Source of the DNA: an uncultured Paracoccaceae bacterium
Lineage (GTDB): Bacteria; Pseudomonadota; Alphaproteobacteria; Rhodobacterales; Rhodobacteraceae
DNA: 64,000 bases
Direction of reading: 5' to 3'
NCBI GenBank assembly: GCA_938005545.1
Contig: CALKXV010000004.1
Coordinates: forward strand, 62,001-126,000
Shown here: positions 48,000 to 56,068 of the stretch, in pieces
Position numbering within the stretch: position 1 is the first letter of the stretch
Layout: each line of letters starts with the position of its first letter
The notes under the pieces: model-generated
What the model saw: only the letters and a program-made list of their open reading frames with translations
Database searches by the model: none
What the model was told of the DNA's origin: nothing
Position numbers and translations under genes: made by a program

Positions 48000-48024
48000 G
48001 CCTTTTGCCGTTTCGGCGAAAGGC
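48000..48024 (+). promoter_or_regulatory. Stem-loop in the rhlE leader
   Basis: GCCTTTTGCCG pairs with CGGCGAAAGGC (one G-U) around a three-base TTT loop, 38 bases before the helicase ATG. DEAD-box helicase mRNAs often carry structured leaders; no T-run follows, so it is not a terminator for the plus strand. Confidence 0.45.
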
Positions 48025-48061
48025 CATAAATGTGCAGATTTGAACCTGCCAAAAGGACGAA

Positions 48062-49303
48062 ATGAATTTTGAATCGATGGGGCTGAAGCCCCGCCTCGTG
48101 AAGATCCTGAACGATCAGGGTCTGACACAGCCAACTCCCATACAACAACAGGCCATTCCTCATGGATTGGAAGGCCGCGATGTATTGGGGCTGGCCCAAA
48201 CCGGAACCGGAAAGACTGCAGCCTTCGCGCTGCCGCTTTTGGACAAAATCATGTCTGTCGGTGCCGCGCCCGAACCCAAAACAGCCACCGGACTGATCCT
48301 TGCGCCAACCCGCGAGTTGGCCAGACAGATTTGCGACAACATCGCAAATTACTCCAAAGGCAGTCACCTGAAGGTCGCCATGATCGTTGGTGGCAAAGCC
48401 ATCAATCCACAAATTGAAAAGATGAAACGCGGGATCGACATTTTGGTCGCCACACCCGGACGTTTGATCGACCTTCTTGACCGAAAAGCCGTTCGTTTGG
48501 ACCAAACACAGTTCCTTGTTCTAGACGAAGCCGACCAAATGCTGGACATGGGATTTATCCACGCCTTGCGCCGGATCGCGCCTTTGTTGCGCAAAGATCG
48601 CCAAACCATGATGTTCTCGGCAACGATGCCAAAACTGATGGCCGAACTGTCAAAACAATACCTGACTGATCCTGTTCGGGTTGAAGTCGCACGCCCCGGT
48701 ACGGCCGCCGAAAAAATCACACAGTCGGTACACTTCGTGGCACAAACCGAAAAAACGTCCCTGCTGATCGACCTTTTAAACGAGCACCCAGGTGTTCGGT
48801 CGCTGGTTTTTTCCAGAACCAAGCACGGCGCAGAACGGATGATGAAAAAGCTCGTCGCAACCGGGTTTTCCGCCGCCTCAATCCACGGCAACAAAAGCCA
48901 AGGTCAACGGGATCGCGCAATTCGCGAGTTCAAGTCGGGCGAGATCGACATCTTGGTTGCGACTGACGTGGCCGCGCGCGGGATCGACATCCCGGATGTA
49001 AAATACGTCTACAATTTCGATCTGCCAAACGTCGCTGAAAACTATGTACACCGGATCGGGCGCACGGCGCGGGCTGGCACCTCGGGGCAAGCCGTTGCTT
49101 TTTGCTCAAGCGACGAAACCGGCGCACTGCGCGATATCGAAAAAGTGCTGAAGTCCAAAATTGAAGTTGCTGGCGGACGTCCTTGGCCCGAAAATCGCGA
49201 TGCTGCGCCAAAAGGTAAAAAACCTGCGTCTGCAAAAAGCGGCAGACCGTCCAATCCCAAACATCGAAGACGGCGGAACAAACCCCGCAAAGCTGCGGCT
49301 TAA
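48062..49303 (+). CDS. rhlE: DEAD-box RNA helicase, RhlE-like
   Basis: 413 aa. Q motif (PTPIQQQAIP), motif I AQTGTGKT, Ia PTRELA, II DEAD in VLDEADQMLD, III SAT, and C-terminal motifs SRTKHGAE, ATDVAARGID and HRIGRTARAG are intact. The tail of about 40 residues is Lys/Arg-rich, as in RhlE proteins that bind rRNA. Likely works in ribosome assembly or RNA decay at low temperature. Structured leader upstream; hairpin downstream. Confidence 0.95.
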   Translation: MNFESMGLKPRLVKILNDQGLTQPTPIQQQAIPHGLEGRDVLGLAQTGTGKTAAFALPLLDKIMSVGAAPEPKTATGLILAPTRELARQICDNIANYSKGSHLKVAMIVGGKAINPQIEKMKRGIDILVATPGRLIDLLDRKAVRLDQTQFLVLDEADQMLDMGFIHALRRIAPLLRKDRQTMMFSATMPKLMAELSKQYLTDPVRVEVARPGTAAEKITQSVHFVAQTEKTSLLIDLLNEHPGVRSLVFSRTKHGAERMMKKLVATGFSAASIHGNKSQGQRDRAIREFKSGEIDILVATDVAARGIDIPDVKYVYNFDLPNVAENYVHRIGRTARAGTSGQAVAFCSSDETGALRDIEKVLKSKIEVAGGRPWPENRDAAPKGKKPASAKSGRPSNPKHRRRRNKPRKAAA

Positions 49304-49310
49304 CACTTGA

Positions 49311-49340
49311 GCGCGGTCGCCGACACCCACGCGACCGCGC
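49311..49340. terminator. Perfect stem-loop after rhlE
   Basis: GCGCGGTCGC pairs with GCGACCGCGC around a ten-base loop, eight bases after the rhlE stop. No T-run follows, so it may be a weak terminator or an mRNA 3'-end protector. Confidence 0.6.
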
Positions 49341-49344
49341 GCCA

Positions 49345-49384
49345 TCTGGCCCTACTTCGACAACACCTCTGGCCCTATTGCGAC
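49345..49384. promoter_or_regulatory. Direct repeats in the tpa promoter (candidate TauR sites)
   Basis: Two copies of a 17-base element, TCTGGCCCTA followed by C/T-T-T/G-CGAC, start at 49345 and 49368. They match at 15 of 17 positions with a 23-base start-to-start spacing, about two helical turns. The core resembles the CTGGACTTA half-site before the MocR-type regulator gene at 54326-54348. MocR regulators such as TauR bind direct repeats of this type upstream of tpa. The repeats end 49 bases before the tpa ATG. Confidence 0.7.
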
Positions 49385-49432
49385 TCTCAAGAAAGCCTCA
49401 AGTTGAGGCGGGTTTTCTAGGGAGAGTTAGAA

Positions 49433-50803
49433 ATGGCCACTGTTCCAAACGACATCAGCGATGTGATCGAAGCCGACCGTAAAAACGTCTGGCATCACCT
49501 TATTCAGCACAAGCCTTTTGAAAGCGTTGACCCTCGCGTCATGATCGAAGGCAAAGGCATGCGCGTATGGGACGCGACGGGCAAAGAACATCTTGATGGC
49601 GTGTCAGGCGGTGTCTGGACGGTCAACGTCGGTTATGGCCGCGAACGGATCGCAAATGCCGTGCGCGACCAACTGATCCAAATGCCTTACTTTGCGGGTT
49701 CCGCCGGATCGATCCCCGGTGCCAAATTCGCCGAAATGCTTACCGAACGGATGCCGGGTCTGGATCGCGTCTATTATTGCAACTCAGGCTCAGAAGCGAA
49801 CGAGAAGGCTTTTAAAATGGTGCGCCAGATTGCGCACAAGAAATACGGCGGCAAAAAGCACAAAATCCTCTTCCGTGAACGCGATTACCACGGCACAACA
49901 ATTGCCTGTCTTTCGGCAGGCGGTCAGCCCGAACGAAACGCCCAATACGGCCCATACACACCTGGCTTCGTCGAAGTGCCCCATTGTCTGGAATACCGCG
50001 CTCAGGTCGAAACCGAAAACTACGGCGAATGGGCTGCAAACCAGATCGAAGAAGTTATCCTACGCGAAGGCCCAGACACAGTTGGCGCGCTTTGCCTTGA
50101 GCCCGTAACAGCCGGGGGAGGCGTCATTACGCCGCCCGAAGGCTATTGGGATCGGGTTCAGGAAATCTGCAAAAAATACGACATCCTGCTGCACATTGAC
50201 GAAGTCGTCTGTGGTGTTGGCCGAACAGGCGAATGGTTCGGCTATCAGCATTACGGCGTGAAACCTGACTTTGTCACAATGGCCAAAGGTGTGGCGTCGG
50301 GCTATGCGGCCATCGCCTGCATGGTTACCACGGATGAGGTCTTTGAAATGTTCAAAGACCCCGATGACCCGATGAGTTATTTCCGCGATATTTCGACGTT
50401 TGGTGGTTGCACGGCCGGCCCTGCGGCGGCTGTCGAAAACATGGGCATCATCGAAGACGAAAGCCTGTTGGCCAACACAACGGCCATGGGTGAACGCATG
50501 CTCGACAACTTACGCGCGCTACAAGACAAACACCGCGTGATCGGTGATGTGCGCGGCAAAGGCCTGTTCTGCGGTGCTGAATTGGTGGCTGATCGTCAAA
50601 CCAAAGAAGCTATCGACGAAAAGAAAGCACAAGCTGTTGTCGCCGACTGCATGGCTCAAGGGGTGATCATTGGCGTCACCAATCGGTCATTGCCGGGGTT
50701 CAACAACACGCTTTGCTTCTCGCCTGCCTTGATATCGACAGCCGACGACATCGATCAGATTACGACTGCTGTCGACAAGGCACTGACCAAAGTCTTTTCC
50801 TAA
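49433..50803 (+). CDS. tpa: Taurine-pyruvate aminotransferase
   Basis: 456 aa. Class III omega-aminotransferase. The PLP Lys lies in VTMAKGVASGY; other landmarks are YCNSGSEANEKAFKM and LLHIDEVVCGVGRTG. The opening (DVIEADRKNVWHHLIQHKPFE) and overall sequence resemble Tpa of roseobacters as I remember it. Tpa transfers the amino group of taurine to pyruvate, giving sulfoacetaldehyde and L-alanine. No xsc or tauABC genes are seen here. Beta-alanine-type transaminases are the alternative. The ATG follows GGGAGAG. Confidence 0.8.
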   Translation: MATVPNDISDVIEADRKNVWHHLIQHKPFESVDPRVMIEGKGMRVWDATGKEHLDGVSGGVWTVNVGYGRERIANAVRDQLIQMPYFAGSAGSIPGAKFAEMLTERMPGLDRVYYCNSGSEANEKAFKMVRQIAHKKYGGKKHKILFRERDYHGTTIACLSAGGQPERNAQYGPYTPGFVEVPHCLEYRAQVETENYGEWAANQIEEVILREGPDTVGALCLEPVTAGGGVITPPEGYWDRVQEICKKYDILLHIDEVVCGVGRTGEWFGYQHYGVKPDFVTMAKGVASGYAAIACMVTTDEVFEMFKDPDDPMSYFRDISTFGGCTAGPAAAVENMGIIEDESLLANTTAMGERMLDNLRALQDKHRVIGDVRGKGLFCGAELVADRQTKEAIDEKKAQAVVADCMAQGVIIGVTNRSLPGFNNTLCFSPALISTADDIDQITTAVDKALTKVFS

Positions 50804-51144
50804 TATACGGCTGGTGCGAGGGGGCGTCGTCCTCCTCGCACCCTTCAAACAAACCCTTACATTCATAGCGTTACAACCATCGGTTTCCATTTTGGAACCG
50901 GTCTGTTTACCGATGGTAAGGCCGACTTGCCTTGTTTCACCCACCTGGTTGCCATACATTTGCCACACTCGCCTTTGGGTGGCGGGCTGTTGAAAATGTT
51001 ATGTTGGGTGGGTCAATCGCAATGGGCGATTTTATTGCTGTAATTTTCGTGATCACGGCTTTAGCAACCGCAGGGAACTTTGCCGGTTCAACAACGTCGC
51101 TTTCGGGGTCGTGTGCCGGGAACTATGTCCGCATCTGCTGGTAA
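50804..51144. other. 341-base intergenic region after tpa
   Basis: It holds a 9-bp stem-loop GGTGCGAGG/CCTCGCACC at 50813-50842, probably the tpa 3' end. A plus-strand frame from 50999 to 51144 could code 48 residues with one hydrophobic segment (FIAVIFVITALATAGNFAG) and two Cys near the C-terminus (SCAGNYVRICW). The frame has no ribosome site that I can see, so it is only a candidate. Confidence 0.5.
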
Positions 51145-52317
51145 CTAAAGCCTGCTAAGCAACTGTCGCGTTGGCCAGGCGTCTGCCGCCAATCCAAGAC
51201 GCGCCTGTTCTTTCTGGATGGCTGTGCGTGTGCGTGCACCTAGAATTCCGTCGATCCCACCCACGTCATGACCGCGCTCGGAAAGCTTCTTCTGCAAAGC
51301 TTTCATCTCGGCATCACTAAGCGCCGGATCCGGGTTCCCCGCGTTATAAACTGCCGCGCCTTCAAGCCGTGACGCGAAATAGGCGGCGGTGGTCACATAG
51401 ATAAAGCTTTGGTTCCATTCGAAAAACACTTCGTAGTTCGGATAAACCAGAAAAGCAGGCCCCTTGCGCCCTTGCGGCAACAAAATTGCGGCCTGAAGGT
51501 TTGGCGCGGCCAATTGGCCAGATCGCGGTGCAACACCATCTTTCACCCAATCCGATGCCTTTTTCCAGGTTCCCAACCCGGATTTCGACCAGTCGAACTC
51601 CGCTGGCATCGTCACTTCTTGCATCCAGGGCTGGCCGCTTTTCCATCCCAGACTGCGCAACATCTTTCCCCCAGACATCAACGCATCCGCAGGCGAAGTC
51701 TTAAGGTTTACTTCGCCGTCACCATCGCCATCGACGCCGTTTGTCAGAATGTCTTCTGGCAACATCTGAACCATGCCAATTTCACCAGCCCAAGCACCGG
51801 TGGTCCGCGCAGGATCAAGGTCGCCGCGTTCAAACAGCTCAAGTGCGGCAAAAACCTGAGGGCGGAAAAGTTCGGGGCGGCGGCAATCATGAGACAAGGT
51901 GACAAGCGCGTTTACCGTATTGAAACTGCCTTGAACGGCTCCAAAATCAGTCTCGAACGCCCAAAAGGCAAGAAGCACACCGCGTGACACCCCGAATTCA
52001 CGCTCGACCCGGTCAAAGACACTGTCCCACTTCTGCCCATTTCGTTTACCGGAATTAAGCCTGTTTTGGCTGATCAACCGGCGCGAAAAATCGGTAAACG
52101 GCATCTGGAAGATACCTTGTGCGCGGTCTGCCCGGATGACTTTGCGATCCTGACGCACATTGGCGAAAAATCGATCAACAGCCGCCTTTGGGTGTCCCAT
52201 TGCAACGGCTTCGGCCTTCATTCCTTGAACAAATGCGCCAAATGACCCCCCACACGTCTGTGCGACGGCCGAAAACGGCAACAGGATCAAGGTTGCTAAG
52301 GCGAACGAAAATTTCAT
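51145..52317 (-). CDS. Lytic murein transglycosylase, MltB-type, with peptidoglycan-binding domain
   Basis: 390 aa from ATG 52317. Signal peptide KFSFALATLILLPFSAVAQ. The catalytic domain has GVLLAFWAFETDFG (catalytic Glu in ETDFG) and GAWAGEIGMVQMLPEDI, typical of SLT family 3 (MltB). The C-terminal domain (residues about 325-390) is a PG_binding_1 domain (SERGHDVGGIDGILGARTR). It would cleave glycan strands of peptidoglycan, forming anhydro ends. An in-frame GTG at 52326 is a less likely start. Confidence 0.9.
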   Translation of the reverse strand: MKFSFALATLILLPFSAVAQTCGGSFGAFVQGMKAEAVAMGHPKAAVDRFFANVRQDRKVIRADRAQGIFQMPFTDFSRRLISQNRLNSGKRNGQKWDSVFDRVEREFGVSRGVLLAFWAFETDFGAVQGSFNTVNALVTLSHDCRRPELFRPQVFAALELFERGDLDPARTTGAWAGEIGMVQMLPEDILTNGVDGDGDGEVNLKTSPADALMSGGKMLRSLGWKSGQPWMQEVTMPAEFDWSKSGLGTWKKASDWVKDGVAPRSGQLAAPNLQAAILLPQGRKGPAFLVYPNYEVFFEWNQSFIYVTTAAYFASRLEGAAVYNAGNPDPALSDAEMKALQKKLSERGHDVGGIDGILGARTRTAIQKEQARLGLAADAWPTRQLLSRL

Positions 52318-52508
52318 AAGGAACACTCGTTTTGGCTGGATTTACCGATATCTAGCAGCCTTCGCAGGGTCGGCAACGGTGGGAAGCTGAATCTCGCCTA
52401 TCGTTTAGAGAAAAATCATATTTATTAAGGTCTCGTTAACACATTTGGCAGGATAGTGATGCTATGGGGTGGCTTATACTGGCCAACTGCTGGCCTGAGG
52501 GTCTGATT

Positions 52509-52868
52509 TTGATTTTGATCGTCGCATCAAACGCCAACCTTTCACGTATCTGGGCTCGCCATCTCAGACGGAATGGTGAGGACGTCATTGTTTTGCAAAA
52601 GCAGAGCGAAGCCATCACGTATCTTCGTGGCGGTAAAGCAGACGTTATTGTACTGGATCTTATGTTGGAAGAAGGCAGCGCTTTTGCCATCGCCGACTTT
52701 GCCAGCTATCGCCAACCAGAGTCACGGATCGTTTTTGTGACGCGCAGCACGTTTTTTTCGGATGGCTCGCTCTTTTCGCACATTCCGAACACGGCGGCTG
52801 TTTTGCAGGAACAAACGCCCCCAAACGATCTGGCAGCGATTGTGTCCTACCATGGCCGGTCCAGCTAG
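52509..52868 (+). CDS. Degenerate single-domain response-regulator receiver
   Basis: About 119 aa. A receiver fold can be traced: beta1 ILIVASNAN, the phospho-acceptor strand VIVLDLML and the beta4 IVFVTRS. The acidic pair of beta1 is replaced by Ser-Asn and the conserved Lys of beta5 by Glu/Gln (QEQTPP), so metal binding and standard phosphorylation look impaired. TTG 52509 is proposed as start because GAGGG lies eight bases upstream and the fold begins there; ATG 52464 is the alternative. No kinase is nearby. Confidence 0.65.
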   Translation: MILIVASNANLSRIWARHLRRNGEDVIVLQKQSEAITYLRGGKADVIVLDLMLEEGSAFAIADFASYRQPESRIVFVTRSTFFSDGSLFSHIPNTAAVLQEQTPPNDLAAIVSYHGRSS

Positions 52869-54322
52869 GCGTTCATAGCACGCGCAATCTTCGCGATACC
52901 TTCTGAAATACGCTCTTCCGGGATCGAGCTATAGGCCAGCCTGAAATATCGATCTGGCGGATTGGTCTCTCCGGCAAAAAAGGGCGCGCCGCTTTCGATC
53001 AAAACGCTGTCGTCGCGCAATCGGTGCGCCAGTTCCCGCGTGTTCACACCTTTGGGTGCGCGCATCCAAAAACTTGAACCGCCCTTTCCACCACCCGCAA
53101 TATCAAGCCCATGATCTTTGATCGCCGTCGCCATAATTCGACGGCGGGTCTTAAAAGCTGTCGCCGTTCGTTTGATCAAAGCATCGTAATGTCCAAGCGA
53201 CATGAAAGTCGCTGCCGTTCGTTGCACATGCCCGGGCGGATGGCGAAGAACCGTCGCCCGTAAGGCGCGGGCTTCGCGAATAAAAGCTTGTGAACCAACC
53301 ATGTAACCCAAGCGCAACCCGGGAAAGAGCGACTTCGAAAATGATCCGATGTGGATCACACGGCCCTCACCATCAAGCGACTTCAAAGCAGGCGACGGTG
53401 GCGTCAGGAACGACATCTCGAATTCATAGTCATCCTCTATCACCAGAAAATCGTCTTTTGTTGCGCGCGCCAGCAAGGCGCGGCGACGGTCCAAAGGCAT
53501 GGTCACCGTGGTCGGGCAATGGTGGCTGGGCGTGACAAAGACCACATCTGCGGATGCAGGAACGTCTTCTGGCGACAACCCGCCCTCGTCAACGTCAACG
53601 GGATGTAGATTACACCGCGTCAGCGACAAAATCCCGGTCAGTCCGGGGTAACAAGGCCGTTCAATCACAGCCGTGCTTCTTTTGTTCAAAAGCACCTCAG
53701 ACGCCAACCAAAGCGCATTCTGCGCACCAAGGGTTACCAAAATCTCGTCAGGATTGGCCAGAATGCCCCGACGCGGCAGCGAATGGCGCGCAATGAACTC
53801 GACCAGTTTGGGATCATCACGTTCATAGTAATCCGATGTCATCGCATCAAAATTCCGAAGCCCAAGCGCCTGCAAAGCGCAAAGCCGCCAGTTCGCATGA
53901 TCAAAAAGCGTGGGGTCGGTTTGCCCGTAAATGAAGGGATAGCGGTATCGCTGCCAATCCTCGGGCTTTTCAAGTTGCGGGGCTTGGGTAAACCGCGTTC
54001 CGATCCGACGCGCCCAATCCACCGTTTCCACCGACTTGGCCTTGCCGTGCTTCATCCGGGGCTGAGGCGCCGTATCTGAAACGTAATACCCTGATCGACC
54101 TTTCGCGATGACATAATCGTCGGCCAAAAGTTCGGTATAGGCCAAGGTCACTGTGATCCGACTGATACCAAGATGTTTGGCCAAACGCCGCGATGACGGA
54201 AGCTTTTCACCAGAACGAAACCGCCCCGACAAAATGCCTTCGGCCACAAGCGATTGAATTTGCTGTTGCAACGTCCCTTCGAAAGTCGAATTCAAAAAGA
54301 ACGTGTCTTCGGAGATAGCCAT
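52865..54322 (-). CDS. tauR: MocR-type GntR/aminotransferase regulator, TauR-like
   Basis: 485 aa. Residues about 14-80 form a GntR winged helix (ILSGRFRSGEKLPSSRRLAK, RITVTLAYTELLADDYV). The rest is a fold-type I aminotransferase domain with a PLP Lys in IGSFSKSLFPGLRLGYM. MocR regulators use PLP and an amino compound as effector. TauR, the taurine activator of tpa, belongs here. The assignment rests on the operator motif shared with the tpa promoter 5 kb away and on genomic closeness. The ATG has no clear ribosome site and lies three bases from the operator. Confidence 0.75.
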   Translation of the reverse strand: MAISEDTFFLNSTFEGTLQQQIQSLVAEGILSGRFRSGEKLPSSRRLAKHLGISRITVTLAYTELLADDYVIAKGRSGYYVSDTAPQPRMKHGKAKSVETVDWARRIGTRFTQAPQLEKPEDWQRYRYPFIYGQTDPTLFDHANWRLCALQALGLRNFDAMTSDYYERDDPKLVEFIARHSLPRRGILANPDEILVTLGAQNALWLASEVLLNKRSTAVIERPCYPGLTGILSLTRCNLHPVDVDEGGLSPEDVPASADVVFVTPSHHCPTTVTMPLDRRRALLARATKDDFLVIEDDYEFEMSFLTPPSPALKSLDGEGRVIHIGSFSKSLFPGLRLGYMVGSQAFIREARALRATVLRHPPGHVQRTAATFMSLGHYDALIKRTATAFKTRRRIMATAIKDHGLDIAGGGKGGSSFWMRAPKGVNTRELAHRLRDDSVLIESGAPFFAGETNPPDRYFRLAYSSIPEERISEGIAKIARAMNA

Positions 54323-54360
54323 GGTCTGGACTTAGAGCATAAGTCCAGATTGTACAGACC
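54323..54360. promoter_or_regulatory. Inverted repeat between the MocR gene and acyl-CoA ligase gene
   Basis: TCTGGACTTA and TAAGTCCAGA (54325-54334 and 54340-54349) form a perfect inverted repeat with 10-base arms and a 5-base spacer. A second outer pair, GGTCTG at 54323 and CAGACC at 54355, brackets it. It begins right after the MocR start codon and is 95 bases from the acyl-CoA ligase start. Autoregulation of the MocR gene is likely, and control of the ligase is possible. Confidence 0.75.
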
Positions 54361-54454
54361 ATCAAAGTCTTTCACAGTCCTAAAAAACCAGCCAATGTGT
54401 CATTTGCCAAGCACCGGGCACGCGGTTGGCACCTGTCAGAAAAGGATGCGGCAC

Positions 54455-56068
54455 ATGAATATCTACGAAGGCCCCGAGCTCCGGAAAAGACCTGCAAACT
54501 TTACGCCTTTGTCGCCTGTTTCGATTTTGAAGCGCGCCGAACGCGTCCATGGCCACCGGATCGCCCATATCCATGGCGATATCCAACGCACGTGGGCCGA
54601 AGTCGCCGACAGGTGCCGCCGGTTGGCCTCGGCTCTGTCGAAACGCGGCATCGTCAAGGGCGACACCGTTGCTCTGCTAGCACCCAACGTGCCCGAAGCC
54701 CACGAATGCACCTTCGCCATACCCATGTTGGGGGCCGTCCTGAACGCCAACAACACGCGGCTGGATGCGGGCACAATTGCCTACATCCTTGATCACGGTG
54801 ACGCCAGGGTTTTGCTGGTCGACACAGAATTATCAAACGTTGCCAAAGCCGCGCTGGAACAATCCGGGCGCGATATTCTTGTGGTCGACATCGAAGACAG
54901 CCAAGGCCCGGGCGGCCATCGCATCGGGTCCGTCACCTATGATGAATTGTTGAACGAAGGCGACCCTGACTTCCCATATAAACTACCCGACGACGAATGG
55001 GATGCACTGGCTTTGAACTACACATCCGGCACCACTGGCCGGCCAAAGGGCGTCGTTTATTCGCATCGGGGTGCCTACACCAACGCCGTGAACAACGTGA
55101 TCAGCTGGTCGATGCCGCACTTCCCCGTCTATCTGTGGACCGTCCCGATGTTCCACTGCAATGGCTGGTGTTTCCCCTGGACCATCCCGCTTTTGGGTGG
55201 CACAAACGTGTTCCTGCGTGCGCCTCGTGCCGGTGCTATCTTCGACGCATTCGCCGATCACGGCGTCACCCATCTGGGCGGTGCACCGATCATCATGTCC
55301 CTGATTGCCAGCGCCACTGCGGACGAAAAACGCGACTTCACCCAAAAGATCGAAATGATGACGGCCGCCTCGCCTCCACCCGCCAGCATCATCGCTGCCA
55401 TCGAAGAACTGGGCATCAACATCATCCAGGTCTACGGGTTAACCGAAGTCTATGGCCCGGCCGTGGTCAGCGCTTGGCAACCGGAATGGGACGATCTCCC
55501 AAAAAACGAACAAGCCCGTCTGAAAGCGCGCCAAGGTGTGTCAATCGAATTGGAAGAAGACGTGCTGGTGCTGAACCCAGACACCCTTGCACCCGTACCA
55601 TGGGATGGCGACACCCAAGGCGAAATCGCCATTCGCGGCAACGTCGTTATGAAGGGCTACCTGAAACAAGAAGAAGCAACCGAAACCGCCTTCCGCGACG
55701 GATGGTTCTGGTCAGGCGACATCGCGGTTCAACACCCGGATGGCTATATCGAAGTGCGCGACCGCGCCAAAGACATCATAATTTCAGGCGGCGAAAACAT
55801 CAGCTCAATTGAGATAGAAAACGCACTCTACACACATCCCGAGGTGGCATTGGTCGCCGTCGTCGCGATGAAAGACGATAAATGGGGCGAAGTGCCCTGC
55901 GCCTTTGTCGAACGTACTGAAGGGGCCAGTGTCTCCGAAGACGAACTGATCGAACACGCCCGCGGAAAACTGGCCGGTTACCAACGCCCAAAGCGGGTGA
56001 TCTTTGACGATCTGCCCAAGACATCAACGGGGAAGATCCTAAAAACCGAACTTAGAAAACGGGTTTAA
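54455..56068 (+). CDS. AMP-dependent acyl-CoA ligase, DmdB-like
   Basis: 537 aa. The ANL-superfamily ATP motif is YTSGTTGRPKG, and QVYGLTEVYGP, GWFWSGDIAV, DRAKDIIISGGENIS and the C-terminal Lys in PKTSTGKILKTELR are intact. Sequence and length fit medium-chain or 3-methylthiopropionate CoA ligases (DmdB) of roseobacters, but substrate cannot be read from the motifs. ATG 54455 (AAGGA upstream) is preferred to a much longer open frame from 54254 that overlaps the regulator. Divergent from the MocR gene. Confidence 0.85.
   Translation: MNIYEGPELRKRPANFTPLSPVSILKRAERVHGHRIAHIHGDIQRTWAEVADRCRRLASALSKRGIVKGDTVALLAPNVPEAHECTFAIPMLGAVLNANNTRLDAGTIAYILDHGDARVLLVDTELSNVAKAALEQSGRDILVVDIEDSQGPGGHRIGSVTYDELLNEGDPDFPYKLPDDEWDALALNYTSGTTGRPKGVVYSHRGAYTNAVNNVISWSMPHFPVYLWTVPMFHCNGWCFPWTIPLLGGTNVFLRAPRAGAIFDAFADHGVTHLGGAPIIMSLIASATADEKRDFTQKIEMMTAASPPPASIIAAIEELGINIIQVYGLTEVYGPAVVSAWQPEWDDLPKNEQARLKARQGVSIELEEDVLVLNPDTLAPVPWDGDTQGEIAIRGNVVMKGYLKQEEATETAFRDGWFWSGDIAVQHPDGYIEVRDRAKDIIISGGENISSIEIENALYTHPEVALVAVVAMKDDKWGEVPCAFVERTEGASVSEDELIEHARGKLAGYQRPKRVIFDDLPKTSTGKILKTELRKRV

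Noticed and set aside
47819-48505. 228-residue minus-strand frame over the rhlE start
   Set aside because: It lies antisense to the well-supported helicase gene and has no family features.
54254-54454. Upstream extension of the acyl-CoA ligase
   Set aside because: It runs back over the regulator start and its operator; the ATG at 54455 has a ribosome site and gives the normal length.
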